DNA of 64,000 nt from Neoarius graeffei (lineage: Eukaryota; Chordata; Actinopteri; Siluriformes; Ariidae). Numbering within the stretch: position 1 is the first letter of the stretch; every line of letters begins with the position of its first letter. This document shows positions 12,641 to 25,720 of this stretch, in pieces. The notes beneath the pieces were generated by a model. The model saw nothing but the letters and a program-made list of their open reading frames with translations. It was not told the DNA's origin and did not search any database. The stretch lies in assembly GCF_027579695.1 (NCBI RefSeq), contig NC_083587.1:45067732-45131731 (forward strand), read 5' to 3'. The position numbers and the translations under genes are program-made.

Positions 12641-13524
12641 GAGCGAGGATAATGACAAGTTCTTAGAAGGGTTCTGTTGAAGAAGTTACATGGTCTCAGT
12701 CTCAGCTACTGAATCAACAATATTGGCTGTGCTACCAAATCATCAGTGGAATCAGGTGTGGCTCTTGCTTGGTAGATGGTGCCAAGTGCCAAGGCAGTGA
12801 GCCCATTACTACTGCCCAATTTCGGCTTCACATATTGTCTAAAACCTTTGGAATTCTGTCTTGCGCCATGTTTTTTTTTAGGCAAAATACTTGGTATCAG
12901 TTAGATGGCAACTGGGCAATACTCAGAGGAGACAAAAAAGAGGGAAACTGATTGGTGGGGAGAACGAGAATAAAATACTCTGAGGAGGGGAAAAGGCTAC
13001 ACAGCGTGTTGGGTGATACCTATTAAGGCAAGCAATGCAGACGAGTGAAAGCTCACATGAAGCTAACAAACACCATGGAGTTTTGTAGAAACAACTGTAC
13101 AAACAAGGGCACTAATAATATATAAAAAATACACTCAATGAAGCAAAAGAGATTAGATTAGAAGAGGCTGTCCCCAGTTTTGGAAGCCAGGAACCTGTAG
13201 CTCCAACTATAGTCACAAGCTGCCAAGCAAATAACTCCATGAGTAATTCCAAAGAGTTGAAAATAAAGATGGATATAGGCTATGTAATTCCTAATTTCCA
13301 GAACAGCAAACAATAAAAAAAGAGCCTCTGGATGAGAGCCCAACCTTAACAGAAACTTAGCAGCAATCTTTGATCAGCAAACAACAAGTGTGTCAGAGCT
13401 GAAGTTAAAAAATATATCAAGGATTAGTCTATCCACATTCACTGGATATGAGCAATCGTGCGCTCTGATTGGCTACTCTACTACTAGGCTATCAGCTCAT
13501 ATACCGCGAGTAGAGAAAAACAAA

Positions 13525-13630
13525 ATGGCGGAGTGTGTTGCTGAACCGACCGAGGACGAAATAAAAACGCTACTTGAAAACAAAACCCCTGAAAATATTT
13601 TTTTAAAAAGCAACAAAATATGGAATAAAG
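13525..13630 (+). pseudogene. Crypton-like first exon (copy 1)
   Basis: MAECVAEPTEDEIKTLLENK and about 15 more residues, ending at an AAAG/GTATTT donor. Copy 2 preserves KKATKYGIKVFDG, the start of a tyrosine-recombinase (Crypton, DUF3504-type) core-binding domain. Only the first exon is present. Confidence 0.45.
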
Positions 13631-13844
13631 GTATTTGTTGGCAAGAATGTATCTTTCTTTTTAATTTTTCAATAATTATTATTATTGTAGCATTTTTCAC
13701 AAATCACTACTGTCATTTCGCTGGTTTGTTTACATTCTAAGCGGAAATGATTTTGTCGGATGTTTTGTATAAAGCTTTTATTTATGGAATTTGCAAAAAA
13801 TAAAAATGCTCTGTTTCTCAAAATCAAGTGAATGTGGATGGAAT

Positions 13845-14221
13845 CTCATCTCATCTCATTATCTCTAGCTGCTTTATCCTGTTCTACAGGGTCGCAGGCA
13901 AGCTGGAGCCTATCCCAGCTGACTATGGGTGAAAGGCGGGGTACACCCTGGGCAAGTCGCCAGGTCATCACAGGGCTGACACATAGACACAGACAACCAT
14001 TCACACTCACATTCACACCTACGGTCAATTTAGAGTCACCAGTTAACCTAACCTGCATGTGTTTGGACTGTGGGGGAAACCGGAGCACCCGGAGGAAACC
14101 CACGCGGACACGGGGAGAACATGCAAACTCCGCACAGAAAGGCCCTCGCCGGCCACGGGGCTCGAACCCAGACCTTCTTGCTGTGAGGCGACAGAGCTAA
14201 CCACTACACCACCGTGCCGCC
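13845..14221 (-). repeat. Mermaid-like SINE, 12-bp TSD
   Basis: Full-length minus-strand copy flanked by TGTGGATGGAAT at 13833-13844 and 14222-14233; it interrupts the Crypton-exon element. Confidence 0.8.
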
Positions 14222-14438
14222 TGTGGATGGAATAAAAACAGTTATTCCACTCAATCTTGTCGTACATGGCTTGTAGCCCACTTGGCGCTACGCGTCTTCT
14301 TGGCTATCAGCTCATGTACGACTGGATTTTATGGAATAACTGTGAAATAGATGTAAAGATGCCCTGAAGTGACTTTTACTTATCTTGCTTAATGTAATGC
14401 TCAACTGATTCTTTTAAAAAAGTATGACTGATAACCAG

Positions 14439-14787
14439 GGCGGCACAGTGGTGTAGTGGTTAGCACTGTCGCCTCATAGCAAGAAGGTCCTGGGTTTGAG
14501 CCCAGCGGCCGACGAGGTCCTTTCTGTGTGGAGTTTGCATGTTCTCCCCGTGTCTGCGTGGGTTTCCTCCGGGTGCTCCGGTTTCCCCCACAGTCCAAAG
14601 ACATGCAGGTTAGGCTAATTGGTGGCTCTAAATTGACTGTAGGTGTGAATGGTTGTTTGTCTCTGTGTCAGCCCTGTGATGACTTGTCCAGGGTGTACCC
14701 CGCCTCTCACCCATAGTCAGCTGGGATAGGCTCCAGCTTTCCCGCAACCCTATACAGGGTAAGCGGTTATGGATAATGGATGGATGA
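14439..14787 (+). repeat. Mermaid-like SINE, first of a tandem pair
   Basis: Plus-strand copy from GGCGGCACAGTGGTGTAGTG to the GGATAATGGATGG tail. ACTGATAACCA flanks it and reappears after the second copy (about 15790), so the two lie in tandem. Confidence 0.75.
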
Positions 14788-14798
14788 CTGATAACCAG

Positions 14799-15790
14799 GG
14801 CGGCATGGTGTTGTAGTGGTTAGCACTGTTGCCTCACAGCAAGAAGGTCCTGGGTTTTAGCACAATGGCCAACGAGGGCCTTTCTGTGTGGAGTTTGCAT
14901 GTTCTCCCCATGTCTGCGTGGTTTTCCTGCGAGTGCTCCGGTTTCCATCACAGTCCAAAGATATGCAGGTTAGGTTAAGTGTCATTCCACTATTGGATGT
15001 ATTCTTTGGCATAAAATACAATATATTTTATGACAACATGACTAGACAGAGAAATCTTTTAGCTTCAAAATGATATATCAAACATAATTTTTTGACAACG
15101 ACAAGTATATTAATTTTGCGACCAAAGTCACCTACCCTTTTAATTTCCGCGCGGTAGTGAAACGTGATGTCATCGGCAGGTTCCCCTTCTTGTGTACCAC
15201 GTCACGTGTGACGTGGCACAGATTATCAGCAATGGCGGATAGAACGCGATTTCCACTTGTCGATTGCTGTGCCGATATTCACCATCGACCGTCTCCTTTG
15301 GGCATCACTTGCTATTTTCCTTCGCTTCTTTTCCGAAGCTGACAATCGCGTTCTATCCGCCATTGCTGATAATCTGTGCCACGTCACACGTGACGTGGTA
15401 CACAAGAAGGGGAACATGCCGATGACATCACGTTTCACTACCGCGCGGAAATTAAAAGGGTAGGTGACTTTGGTCGCAAAATTAATATACTTGTCGTTGT
15501 CAAAAAATTATGTTTGATATATCATTTTGAAGCTAAAAGATTTCTCTGTCTAGTCATGTTGTCATAAAATATATTGTATTTTATGCCAAAAAAATACATC
15601 CAATGGTGGAATGGCACTTTAAGTGGTGGCTTTAAATTGACCATAGGTGTGAATGTGAGTGTGAATGGTTGTTTGTCTCTGTGTCAGCCCTGTGATAACC
15701 TGGCGACTCGTCTAGGGTGTACCCCGCCTTTCGCCCATAGTCAGCTTGCCTGCGACCCTGTAGGACAGGATACAGATAATGGATGGATGG
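14799..15790 (+). repeat. Mermaid-like SINE split by a TTAA element
   Basis: Head at 14799-14978 and tail at 15623-15790 resume exactly across the 640-bp insertion at 14979-15618. Confidence 0.75.
14979..15618. mobile_element. 640-bp foldback MITE with TTAA target duplication
   Basis: TTAA at 14975-14978 and 15619-15622 flank the element, as with piggyBac-type transposition. Its two arms of about 270 bp are near-perfect inverted repeats. The loop and part of the arm encode, on the minus strand, MADRTRLSASEKKRRK and RRRSMVNIGTAIDKWKSR, a VNIG-AF-W-like exon found in many uncharacterised fish proteins. Confidence 0.75.
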
Positions 15791-16589
15791 ACTGATAACC
15801 ATTGTGTCGAGTCCCAAACTGAGCCCATAAGTAACTCAACAGTTTTAGCCAGAAAGTCTTTTTAAATGGACAAAGTGTAAGTTTTACACTAATCTGTGCA
15901 CCAATCTTATATATTTGGAACAGTCCTAACCCTAACCATCACCCTAACCATAGAAATCTCACTTTTTGGGTCATTTAATAAACAGTGACCACAAAAGACC
16001 TGGTGGGTAAAACAAGTCTGAATCCCAAGTGAGTCTAAGAATAAACCAGTAGCCCATCGTGGGAGCAGACAGGCTTGTGCTAATCTTCCCATGACCCCTC
16101 AGCCACAATCTCTCTCTCTCTCTCTCTCTGTCTCGTGTGTATGTTCCTCCTCTTTCTCTTTTCCACTACACCCCTCCCAATCCTGTCTCTGCGTCACTGG
16201 ATAATTAAACCGTCAGACACAAACTCTGAGCTCTCATACTAGGAATAGCAGAGATACAGAGCAGAAGCGCAGGGTCAAGGATCCACTCAGCTTTCATCTT
16301 CACTAAATGGAAATCAGATCTGATTTTTGGGTTCATCTGGACACCAAAGACCCAAAGTGAAGCGACATCAGGACGCAGAGGCTCAGGAGGTAAAATCACT
16401 GAATCACGTGGTGGCTGGGGAGAGAAATTAGTATTCAAAACTACTGAATGTGTACGTCCTCAGCGCTCGCCCGCGCGCGCGAGAGAGAGAGAGAGAGTGT
16501 GTGTGTGTGTGTGAGTGAGTGAGCGCGTGCAGGGGGATGCATGCACATATACGTCATAGTCTACTGCAAAATTACAAGCACATATATAC

Positions 16590-16735
16590 GGTACATCCTC
16601 ATTCATTCATTTTCAGTAAGTGCTTTATCTTGCTCAGGGTTGTAGTGGATCAGAAGCCTGTCCTGGCGAGACTGGAATCCATCCTGGATGGGACGCCTGT
16701 CCATAACAGGACACCACACACACACACATACAGAC
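16590..16735 (+). repeat. fish interspersed repeat fragment
   Basis: CATTCATTCATTTTCAGTAA and GGATGGGACGCCTGTCCATA belong to a dispersed fish repeat. From 15.8 to 16.58 kb only simple (TC)n and (GA)n/(GT)n tracts were recognised. Confidence 0.45.
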
Positions 16736-16885
16736 ATGCAGTTTATGAATTGTTATTTCTATTTAAATTCGGAATATCTGCATTTACTTTCAGAATCATT
16801 ACAGGACAGTGGTTCTCAATTTGGGGTTTGTGTTTAATATATTCTGGAATTCTTATAGTTATTTTCCTGTTTGATTGGTCACTGG

Positions 16886-17117
16886 GTGCCACGGTGGTGC
16901 AGTGGTTAGCACTGTCACTTCACAGCAAGAAGACTCTGGTTCAAACCTTGTGGCTGATTGGGGCTCCTTGAAATTGCCTTTAGGTGTGAATGGTTGTTTG
17001 TGTCTGTCTGTGATAGACTGGTGACCTGCCCAGGGTGTACCCTTCCTCTTGCCTGAAGTCAGTTCGGGTTGGCTCCAGCGACCCTGACAGATAAGTGGTA
17101 TAGATAATAGATGGATG
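16886..17117 (+). repeat. diverged Mermaid-like SINE
   Basis: GCCACGGTGGTGCAGTGGTT head and a short tail; internally deleted and older than the other copies. Confidence 0.6.
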
Positions 17118-17254
17118 GATTGGTCACGTAAACAAGCAGTTTTAATGTCAACTTGGACCTAATGTGTTCTGTCTCTGGAAATTTTGGGACTAAAACACTT
17201 CATGCTTCCAATAAATAGCCATAATGTTATTTCAATAATGCACCTAATAATGCA

Positions 17255-17590
17255 GGTGGCACGGTGGTGTAGTGGTTAGCACTGTTGCCTCACAGCAAGA
17301 AGATTCTGGGTTTGAACCCAGCGGCCAATGAAGGCCTTTCTGTGTGGAGTTTGCATGTTCTCCCTGTGTCTGCATGGGTTTCCTCCTACCGTCCAAAGAT
17401 ATACAGGTTAGGTTAATTGGTGGCTCTAAATTGAGTGTGAATGGTTGTTTGTGTCTTTATGTGTGTGTCAGCCCTGCGATGAGTTGGCAACTTGTCCAGG
17501 GTGTACCCTGCCTCTCGCCCATGGTCAGCTGGGATAACCTCCAGCTTGCCCCCTGCAACCCCACACAGGATAAGTGGTTACAGATAAAAC
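17255..17590 (+). repeat. Mermaid-like SINE
   Basis: Plus-strand copy from GGTGGCACGGTGGTGTAGTG to the AGATAA tail; moderate divergence, no clear duplication seen. Confidence 0.65.
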
Positions 17591-17697
17591 AACCCTAATA
17601 ATGCACTGTCTGTAAATATCCTGCATGTTGTCTGTACATGGTGTCCTGTTTATATTGCATACATATTTATAATGTATACGGTATATTATTGATATTG

Positions 17698-17730
<33 letters not shown>

Positions 17731-17736
17731 TTATGC

Positions 17737-17795
<59 letters not shown>

Positions 17796-18128
17796 TTTTT
17801 TTAGATATTTAGATTACAGATAGATATTGTATAATACAGATATTTAGACACTGTGTGTAATATAGGTATTGTATATTATGTGCATTGTATATAATAGTTA
17901 TACTAGTTATTGTCGATTGCATATTATTATATTGTGTAATGTCTATTATCCATATTGCACATTACATACACATATATAATATTTTCTTATATTACATATA
18001 CATATCTTACACATACATATATTCACACACACCCCCAGCCCGTATCACGAGAGAGACACCGACTGCCAGAACCAAATTCCTTGTGTGTTTCAACATACTT
18101 GGCCAATAAACATGATTCTGATTCTAAT
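17591..18128 (+). repeat. LINE tail with (ATT)n and (AT)n microsatellites
   Basis: Ends CTTGGCCAATAAACATGATT followed by CTGATTCT repeats, a non-LTR tail form. It contains (ATT)n at about 17698-17731 and (AT)n at about 17740-17790. Nothing further is recognised at 18130-18690. Confidence 0.5.
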
Positions 18129-18727
18129 TTTTGTATCGTTAGCATGTTCATGAAATAAATCTACAGCCTACTGAGGGCATCTGCGGCATTTATTTTACAG
18201 TTAAAGGGATCCCCGAGACCTCCTGCTATGCGTTAGGCAAGTGCGATGCTAACCTGAGCTTAGCAGGGTGATTATCCGATCGAAATCATAAACTGGTCAT
18301 GAATCGGTCTTCTTCATTCACAGTCTGAAAAACCCACTGAAATTTCAGCTGAATGCTGCCTCAATTCAAATTCGGCTCAGTGCTGAGTACACCTACATTA
18401 TGCATCGCAGGGGGATAAATCAAATTTAAAGATTATTCCCCAAAAGCAATTACACGATGCAGGAGAAACTCAGAATGGAAATGTATTTTTACTGTCACAA
18501 ACAAATGTACCCTCTCATAGGCTACTATGTTTAGCCAGTATCTTGGAAAACCCAGATGAGTTCAAGGATTGAAAATCAAATAGAAGGGTCAGATAATTAA
18601 AGCTTATGGGTCATGGTTGCCAGGGTTGTAAGTGACAAAGGCATGACTAATCAAAACTAGTCTAAAATCCATCCAATACCAAAACTCAAAGTACACTATA
18701 TGGCCGGTTTGTGGATACTTCTCATCA

Positions 18728-19083
18728 TCGCTAGCCGCTTTATCCTGTTCTACAGGGTCACAGGCAAGCTGGAGCCTATCCCAGCTGACTACGGGCGAAA
18801 GGCGGGGTACACCCTGGACAAGTCGCCAGGTCATCACAGAACTGACACATAGACACAGACAACCATTCACACTGACACCTACGGTCAATTTAGAGTCACC
18901 AGTTAACCTAACCTGCATGTCTTTGGACTGTGGGGGAAACCGGAACACCCGGAGGAAACCCACATGGACACAGGGAGAACATGCAAACTCCACACAGAAA
19001 GGCCCTCGCCAATCACGGGGCTCGAACCCAGACCTTCTTGCTGTGAGGCGACAGCACTAACCACTACACCACCATGCCGCCAC
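18728..19083 (-). repeat. Mermaid-like SINE inside a Tc1-family fragment
   Basis: Minus-strand copy; TACACTATATGGCC of another Tc1-like family lies just to its left (18692). Confidence 0.7.
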
Positions 19084-19140
19084 CGTATATATAGGTGCTT
19101 GTTAAACATCCCATTTCAGATTTAGTCCCCCTTTGCTTTT

Positions 19141-19860
19141 CTACACTGCCCGGCCAAAAAAAGTCACACATCTTGATATTTTTGTTGGACTGCCTTTAGC
19201 CTTGATTATAGCATGCATTCCCCATAGCATTGTTTCAACAACCTTATGCAACATCACAACATTTATTTCCATACAGAGTTGCATTAATCTTTTGCCGAGA
19301 TCTTGTCTTTGTCATGCTCCTTGAACCACTGTTTCACAATTTGAGCACTTCCCTGTGCCTTCAGGGAAGAAACAATCCACTGATGTGATAACCTGGTCAT
19401 TTAGGACGTTCAGGTCATCAGCTGACTTCATTTTATTGCCACATAACGTTGCTGAGCCTCGACCTGACCAATTGAAGCAACCCCAGATCATAACACTGCC
19501 TCCAGAGGCTTGTACAGTGGCCACTATGCATGATGGGTGCATTACTTCATACATTTCCCTTCTTACACTGACATGAACATCACTCTGACTTTTTCCATTG
19601 CTCCAGAATCCAATCTTTATGCTCCCCAGCAAATTGAAGCCTTTTCTTCTGATTAGTCTCACTAACAAGTGGTTTTCTTATGGCCACACAGCTGTTTAGT
19701 TTCAATCCTGTGAGTTCTCATTGGATTGTGCATGTGTAAATGCTCTTACTTTACTGTTAAACATCACCATGAGTTCTACTGTTGATTTTTTTTATGATTG
19801 AACTTCACCAAGGGTTTAAATGATCTCTGATCATGCTTCGTCATGATTTTTTCCCAACCA
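19141..19860 (-). mobile_element. Tc1-like fossil (CCGGCCAAAAAAAGTC end)
   Basis: Minus-strand decayed transposase with SGGSVMIWGCFNWSGRGSAT (the Tc1 region before the second catalytic Asp). The same family recurs at 28.1-30.2 kb. Confidence 0.6.
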
Positions 19861-19901
19861 AATTTCTTCCCCGTAGTTGATGGTTCACCACTATTCTTCA
19901 G

Positions 19902-20069
19902 GTTTTAACAATGCCATGGTCTCCAAACTGCACTTGGTAGATCTTGCTGGATCCAAGAGACAGAAGAAAACCAAGGCTGAAGGAAATCGTCTCAAAGGAA
20001 TCGGCATCAACCTAGGCCTGCTGTCTTTGGGGAATGCGATCAGTGCTCTTGGAGACGAAAGCAAAAAGG
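19902..20069 (+). pseudogene. isolated KIF4-like kinesin motor exon
   Basis: Reads [20 protein letters not shown], then [17 protein letters not shown] and [11 protein letters not shown], bounded by CTTCAG and a GGTACG donor. This is the switch II part of a kinesin-4 (KIF4) motor domain. GSKRQ for the near-invariant GSERQ and GIGINLG for the usual EGININRG destroy conserved residues, and no other kinesin exon is near. A stranded genomic fragment, not a processed copy, because splice borders are kept. Confidence 0.7.
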
Positions 20070-20147
20070 GTACGTTTGTACATTTGTACAGTTCTTAACT
20101 CAATTCCACTAATTTCAGCAACCTCCTGAGTTGTTTTCTTTGCTTGA

Positions 20148-21774
20148 TACAGCCAAATAATTTGACTCTTCTGAAACACAGTAACATATTAGAATTTTCT
20201 ATATTTCTGCATAAATATGACCTAAAACATCATCAGATTTTCACACAAGTCCGAAAAGTAGATAAAGAGAACACAGTTAAACAAACGAGACAAAAAATAT
20301 TATACTTGACCATTTATTTATTGAGGAAAATGATCCAATATTACATATCTGTGAGTGGCAAAAGTATGTGAACATTTGCTTTCAGTATCTGGTGTGACCC
20401 CCTTTGTGCAGCAATAACTGCAACTAAACATTTCCGGTAACTGTTGATCAGTCCTGCACACCGGCTTGAAGGAATTTTAGCCCATTCCTCCGTACAGAAC
20501 AGCTTCAACTCTGGGATGTTGGTGGGTTTCCTCACATAAATTGCTTGCTTCAGGTCCTTCCACAACATTTCGATTGGATTAAGGTCAGGACTTTGACTTG
20601 GCCCTTTCAAAACATTAACTTTATTCTTCTTTAACCATTCTTTGGTAGAACAACTTGTGTGCTTAGGGTCGTTGTCTTGCTGCATGACCCACCTTCTCTT
20701 GAGATTCAGTTCATGGACAGATGTCCTGACATTTTCCTTTACAATTTGCTGGTATAATTCAGAATTCATTGTTCCATCAATGATGGCAAGCCGTCCTGGC
20801 CCAGATGCAGCAAAACGGGCCCAAACCATGATACTACCACCACCATGTTTCACAGATGGGATAAGGTTCTTATGCTGGAATGCAGTGTTTTCCTTTCTCC
20901 AAACATAACGCTTCTCATTTAAACCAAAAAGTTCTATTTTGGTCTCATCTGTCTACAAAACATTTGTCCAATAGCCTTCTGGCTTGTCCACGTGATCTTT
21001 AGCAAACTGCAGATGAGCAGCAATGTTCTTTTTGGAGAGCAGTGGCTTTCTCCTTGCAACCCTGCCGTGCACACCATTGTTGTTCAGTGTTCTCTTGATG
21101 GTGAGCTCATGAACATTAACATTAGTCAATGTGAGAGAGGCCTTCAGTTGCTTAGAAGTTACCCTGGGGTCCTTTGTGACCTCGCCGACTACTGCATGCC
21201 TTGCTCTTGGAGTGATCTTTGTTGGTCGACCACTCCTGGGGAGGGTAACAATGGTCTTGAATTTCCTCCATTTGTACACAATCTGTCTGACTGTGGATTG
21301 GTGGAGTCCAAACTCTTTAGAGATGGTTTTGTAACCTTTTCCAGCCTCATGAGCATCAACAACGCTTTTTCTGAGGTCCTCAGAAATCTCCTTTGTTCGT
21401 GCCATGATATACTTCCACAAATGTGTGTTGTGAAGATCAGACTTTGATAGATCCCTGTTCTTTAAATAAAACAGGGTGCCCACTCACACCTGATTGTCAT
21501 CCCATTGATCGAAAACACCTGACTCTAATTTCAACTTCAAATTAACTGCTAATCCTAGAGGTTCACATACTTTTGCCACTCACAGATATGTAATATTGGA
21601 TCATTTTCCTCAATAAATAAATGACCAAGTATAATATTTTTGTCTCATTTGTTTAATTGGGTCATCTTTATCTACTTTTAGGACTTGTGTGAAAATCTCA
21701 TGATGTTTTAGGTCATATTTATACAGAAATATAGAAAATTCTAAAGGGTTTACAAACTTTCAAGCACCACTGTA
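20148..21774 (-). mobile_element. Tc1/mariner element with near-complete transposase
   Basis: Long inverted ends (TTAGAATTTTCTATATTTCT near 20.19 kb and its inverse near 21.73 kb) and a minus-strand transposase pseudogene. It is inserted next to a fragment of another Tc1 family (21780-22140). Confidence 0.8.
20341..21405 (-). pseudogene. Tc1 transposase, one internal stop
   Basis: From MARTKEISEDLRKSVVDAHE (HTH domain) through RPTKITPRARHAVVGEV; then the codon after VL is TAG, where TGG of the usual WSDET is expected. Reading continues in frame: [30 protein letters not shown] and [11 protein letters not shown]. All three DD34E acidic residues are thus present. Inactive as read. Confidence 0.8.
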
Positions 21775-21779
21775 TAACC

Positions 21780-22140
21780 TCCATTCTTCTGAGAAGGCTT
21801 TCCACTAGATTTTGGTGCATGGCTGTGGAGATTTACTTATTAATTCACAAGAGCATTAGTGAGATCAGGAATTGATGTTCCAGTTCATCCGAAAGGTGTT
21901 CACTGGGGCTGGGGTCAGGGCTTTGTGCAAAACACACATTTTCAACACCAACCTTAGCAAACCATGTTTTCATAGACTTTGTTTTGTGCACAGGAGCACT
22001 GTCATGCTCAAACAGGTTTGGGGCCCTTTAGTTCCAGTGAGGATACAAAGACAACCTGTATAATCATGTGCTTCAAATTTGTGGCAACAGTTTGTGGAAC
22101 ACCTATATATGGGTGTGATGGTCAGGTGTCTACAAACTTA
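21780..22140 (-). mobile_element. Tc1-like fragment (TATATGG..AAAAG family)
   Basis: Right end GGTGTGATGGTCAGGTGTCT is the inverse of the family end; decayed interior without ORF. Confidence 0.5.
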
Positions 22141-22276
22141 TTTGTAGTTTGTTATTTGCAGTGGTCATACTGTATTTTTGATGAACTGAATTACTTAGGG
22201 AAGTAGTCTTAGTAACTTTGATGCATAATGCTAATAATACAGCATGCAAGAAACCTGTTACAGCACTTTTTTTTAG

Positions 22277-23128
<852 letters not shown>

Positions 23129-23775
23129 CCGCAAAGTCATCCAGTGGTACCTGATGCTATTATATTTAAACTAGGAGAAAAGTTCCTAAAGCAGCCTCTT
23201 TTGGTGTCTTTGGTTTGTGCCTCTGGGGAAACCCTTAAGGGTTTGATGTAGTACAACAAAGTGTTTCTCAATCAGCAATGAACTTCATCTCATCTCATTA
23301 TCTGTAGCCGCTTTATCCTGTTCTACAGGGTCGCAGGCAAGCTGGAGCCTATCCCAGCTGACTACGGGCGAAAGGCGGGGTACACCCTGGACAAGTCGCC
23401 AGGTCATCACAGGACTGACACATAGACACAGACAACCATTCACACTCACATTCACACCTACGGTCAATTTAGAGTCACCAGTTAACCTAACCTGCATGTC
23501 TTTGGACTGTGGGGGAAACCGGAGCACCTGGAGGAAACCCACGCGGACACGGGGAGAACATGCAAACTCCACACAGAAAGGCCCTCGCCGGCCACGGGGC
23601 TCGAACCCAGGACCTTCTTGCTGTGAGGCGACAGCGCTAACCACTACACCACCGTGCCGCCCCGCAAGGAACTTTATTATCTTAAATATCCAAAATCCCC
23701 TGAAGATTCATTTTTAAATAAGTTTAAATCGTGAACATTTCAGACCATAAAACGTGCAATAAAAGCTGCAGTGTT
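23129..23775 (+). other. probable 3' UTR of tmem200b-like gene
   Basis: Non-coding sequence after the stop, interrupted by a minus-strand SINE at 23287-23663. An AATAAA-type signal near 23759 would place the SINE inside the 3' UTR. This is inference; an earlier end before the SINE is possible. Confidence 0.35.
23287..23663 (-). repeat. Mermaid-like SINE downstream of tmem200b
   Basis: Full-length minus-strand copy, little diverged from those at 13.8 and 27.4 kb. Confidence 0.75.
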
Positions 23776-24065
23776 GAACCTTGGACCTGAGGGTCTCCCA
23801 ATCAGAAAGGATTCCGAGTAGAATCCATTTTGGAGCTAAGAACCGTTAACTATCCAAAGAATCCTTTAAAACAGTTGAATGGCTCGTTTATCCAAGTGTG
23901 TACATTTGTTTAAAAAAAAAACTGATCTAGTACCTTAACTGGTTCTTTGTCCCTTTGCGAGAAGACTCTATGTAGAGGCCGAGAACAAAAATACTTTTTT
24001 TAAGTAAGAGTTTAATGTTAATGTTGAATGCAACGTTAAGGTTTATTAATGTTAATGTCACATTT

Positions 24066-24562
24066 AACAGTTATTCCACGAAATCGAGTCGTACATGAGC
24101 TGATAGCTATAAGCCATGTACGACGAGATTGAGTCTGTTTTATTCTATCCACATTCACTGGATTTTGAGAAACAGAGCATTTTTATTTTTATTTTTTGCA
24201 AATTCCATAAATAAAAACTTTATACAAAACGTCTGACAAAATCATTTCCACTTAGAATGTAACCAAACCTGCAAAATGACAGTAGCAATTTGTGAAAAAT
24301 GCAATAATAATAATTCTTGAAAAATAAAAAAAGAGACGTTCTTACCATCAAATACTTTTATTCCATATTTTGTTGCTTTTTTAAAAATAATTGTTGGGGT
24401 TTTGTTTTTAAGTAGAGTTTTTATTTCATCCCCGGTTGGTTCAGCAACACGCTCCGCCATTTTGTTTTTCTCTACTCATGGTATATGAGCTGATATCTTA
24501 ATAGTAGGGTAGCCAATCAGAGCACGCGGCTGCTCATATCCAGTGAACGTGGATAGAATTAC
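24066..24562 (-). mobile_element. palindromic element with Crypton-like exon, copy 2
   Basis: Ends ATTCTATCCACATTCACTGG and the inverse CCAGTGAACGTGGATAGAAT. Exon at 24346-24460 (minus): MAERVAEPTGDEIKTLLKNK, then KKATKYGIKVFD and donor GTAAGA, open throughout. This is the best preserved of the three copies. Confidence 0.55.
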
Positions 24563-24899
24563 AATGTCAAACTATCAGGCAACATGAAGGCTGACATTTT
24601 TCCTGATTATTTGCAGGATTTGACCCTTGGAACTAAAGAGATCTAAATAAAACTTGTTCGGTGTCACTATCTATGTTCCTGTTACAGATTTACTGTATAA
24701 CAGATTGGGCTTTGTAAAATAAAGTGGGTTTCAGTGTATTCATTTTAACTAGCCTAGCATCCTTTCAAAACACAAGATGCCTCCATATCATAGAGTATAA
24801 CATGCCAATTTGAGGCAAACATCTGATCATTTCAGTTCTTTATATTGTTTCTTTCCTTCCTTCCTTGAAATATTTGAAAATAAAAAATGGCTTAATTGA

Positions 24900-25720
24900 T
24901 TAAAAAAAAAAAAGACGCTTGATACAGTAAGTTTTCACCCCCTTAGTGTGAATTGTTGTTTTGCAGCAGTTACAGATTTGCATTGTCTCTGATGTGTCTC
25001 TATGAGCTTTGTAGATTTTGATTTTGGCATTTTGTTCCTTTCCAAATTAGTTGGAGAAAGTTGGTGGACAGCGATTTTCAGATCATGTGACAGATTTTCA
25101 ATTGAATTTAACAAAGCAAGCCTGGCGGCCATGTTTGCTTACAAACTGTCAGTCACTCGCTAGCACAGATGTTTTAAGTCTAGTTGTCTTGACAACCATG
25201 CAATATCCTAAATCATATTCAACGCTCATTCACCATTGGGTAGAGTGACATAATACACGTAGGATAAGCAATATGCTAACAATATTGCATGCTATCAAAC
25301 CAAATGAATGAAACCCGCTCGAAAGGAACAGAATACATGTTTTTATTCCATTGAAAAAGTGTCCTGTATGTATAATAATATGAAATATTGGCCTTGAAAT
25401 ATTTCACTCTATGTGTCATGAATATAGAATATATATGAAAGTTTACCTTTTTGAATTAAATTACAAAAAAAATGAACTTTCTCACGATATTCCAATATTT
25501 TGTGATGCATTAAAAAAGTCCTTCCCATGCCACAAGGCACATTTCCAATCTCTGTTTCTATTACCCTCGGCCTCTCACCTATAACATAGTTCGGGTTGGG
25601 GGCTGGTCCTCTGGTAACCATGAGAGTTTGAGATGCACCAGTACTTCAATTTGATGTTGCAATACAGCAAAAAGAGAAATAATCATTTGGGGGTGTGAAT
25701 ACTTTTTGTAGACATTGTAT
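24900..25720. other. unresolved repeat-derived sequence
   Basis: Contains CAGTAAGTTTTCACCCCCTT and near 25.70 kb GGGTGTGAATACTTTTTGTA, which look like decayed transposon ends, plus an inverted SINE tail at 25.52-25.64 kb. No gene recognised; nothing recognised at 25.72-26.1 kb. Confidence 0.3.

Larger units (their letters stand above)
13428..14340 (+). mobile_element. palindromic element carrying a Crypton-like exon, copy 1
   Basis: Starts TCTATCCACATTCACTGGAT and has the inverse AAGTGAATGTGGATGG near 13.84 kb; a second palindromic part (TTATTCCACTCAATCTTGTC and beyond) follows. Split by a SINE at 13845-14221. Copies 2 and 3 are at 24.1 and 26.1 kb. Confidence 0.55.

Noticed and set aside
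17638-17823. ORF rich in Ile and Tyr
   Set aside because: Produced by the (ATT)n and (AT)n microsatellite.
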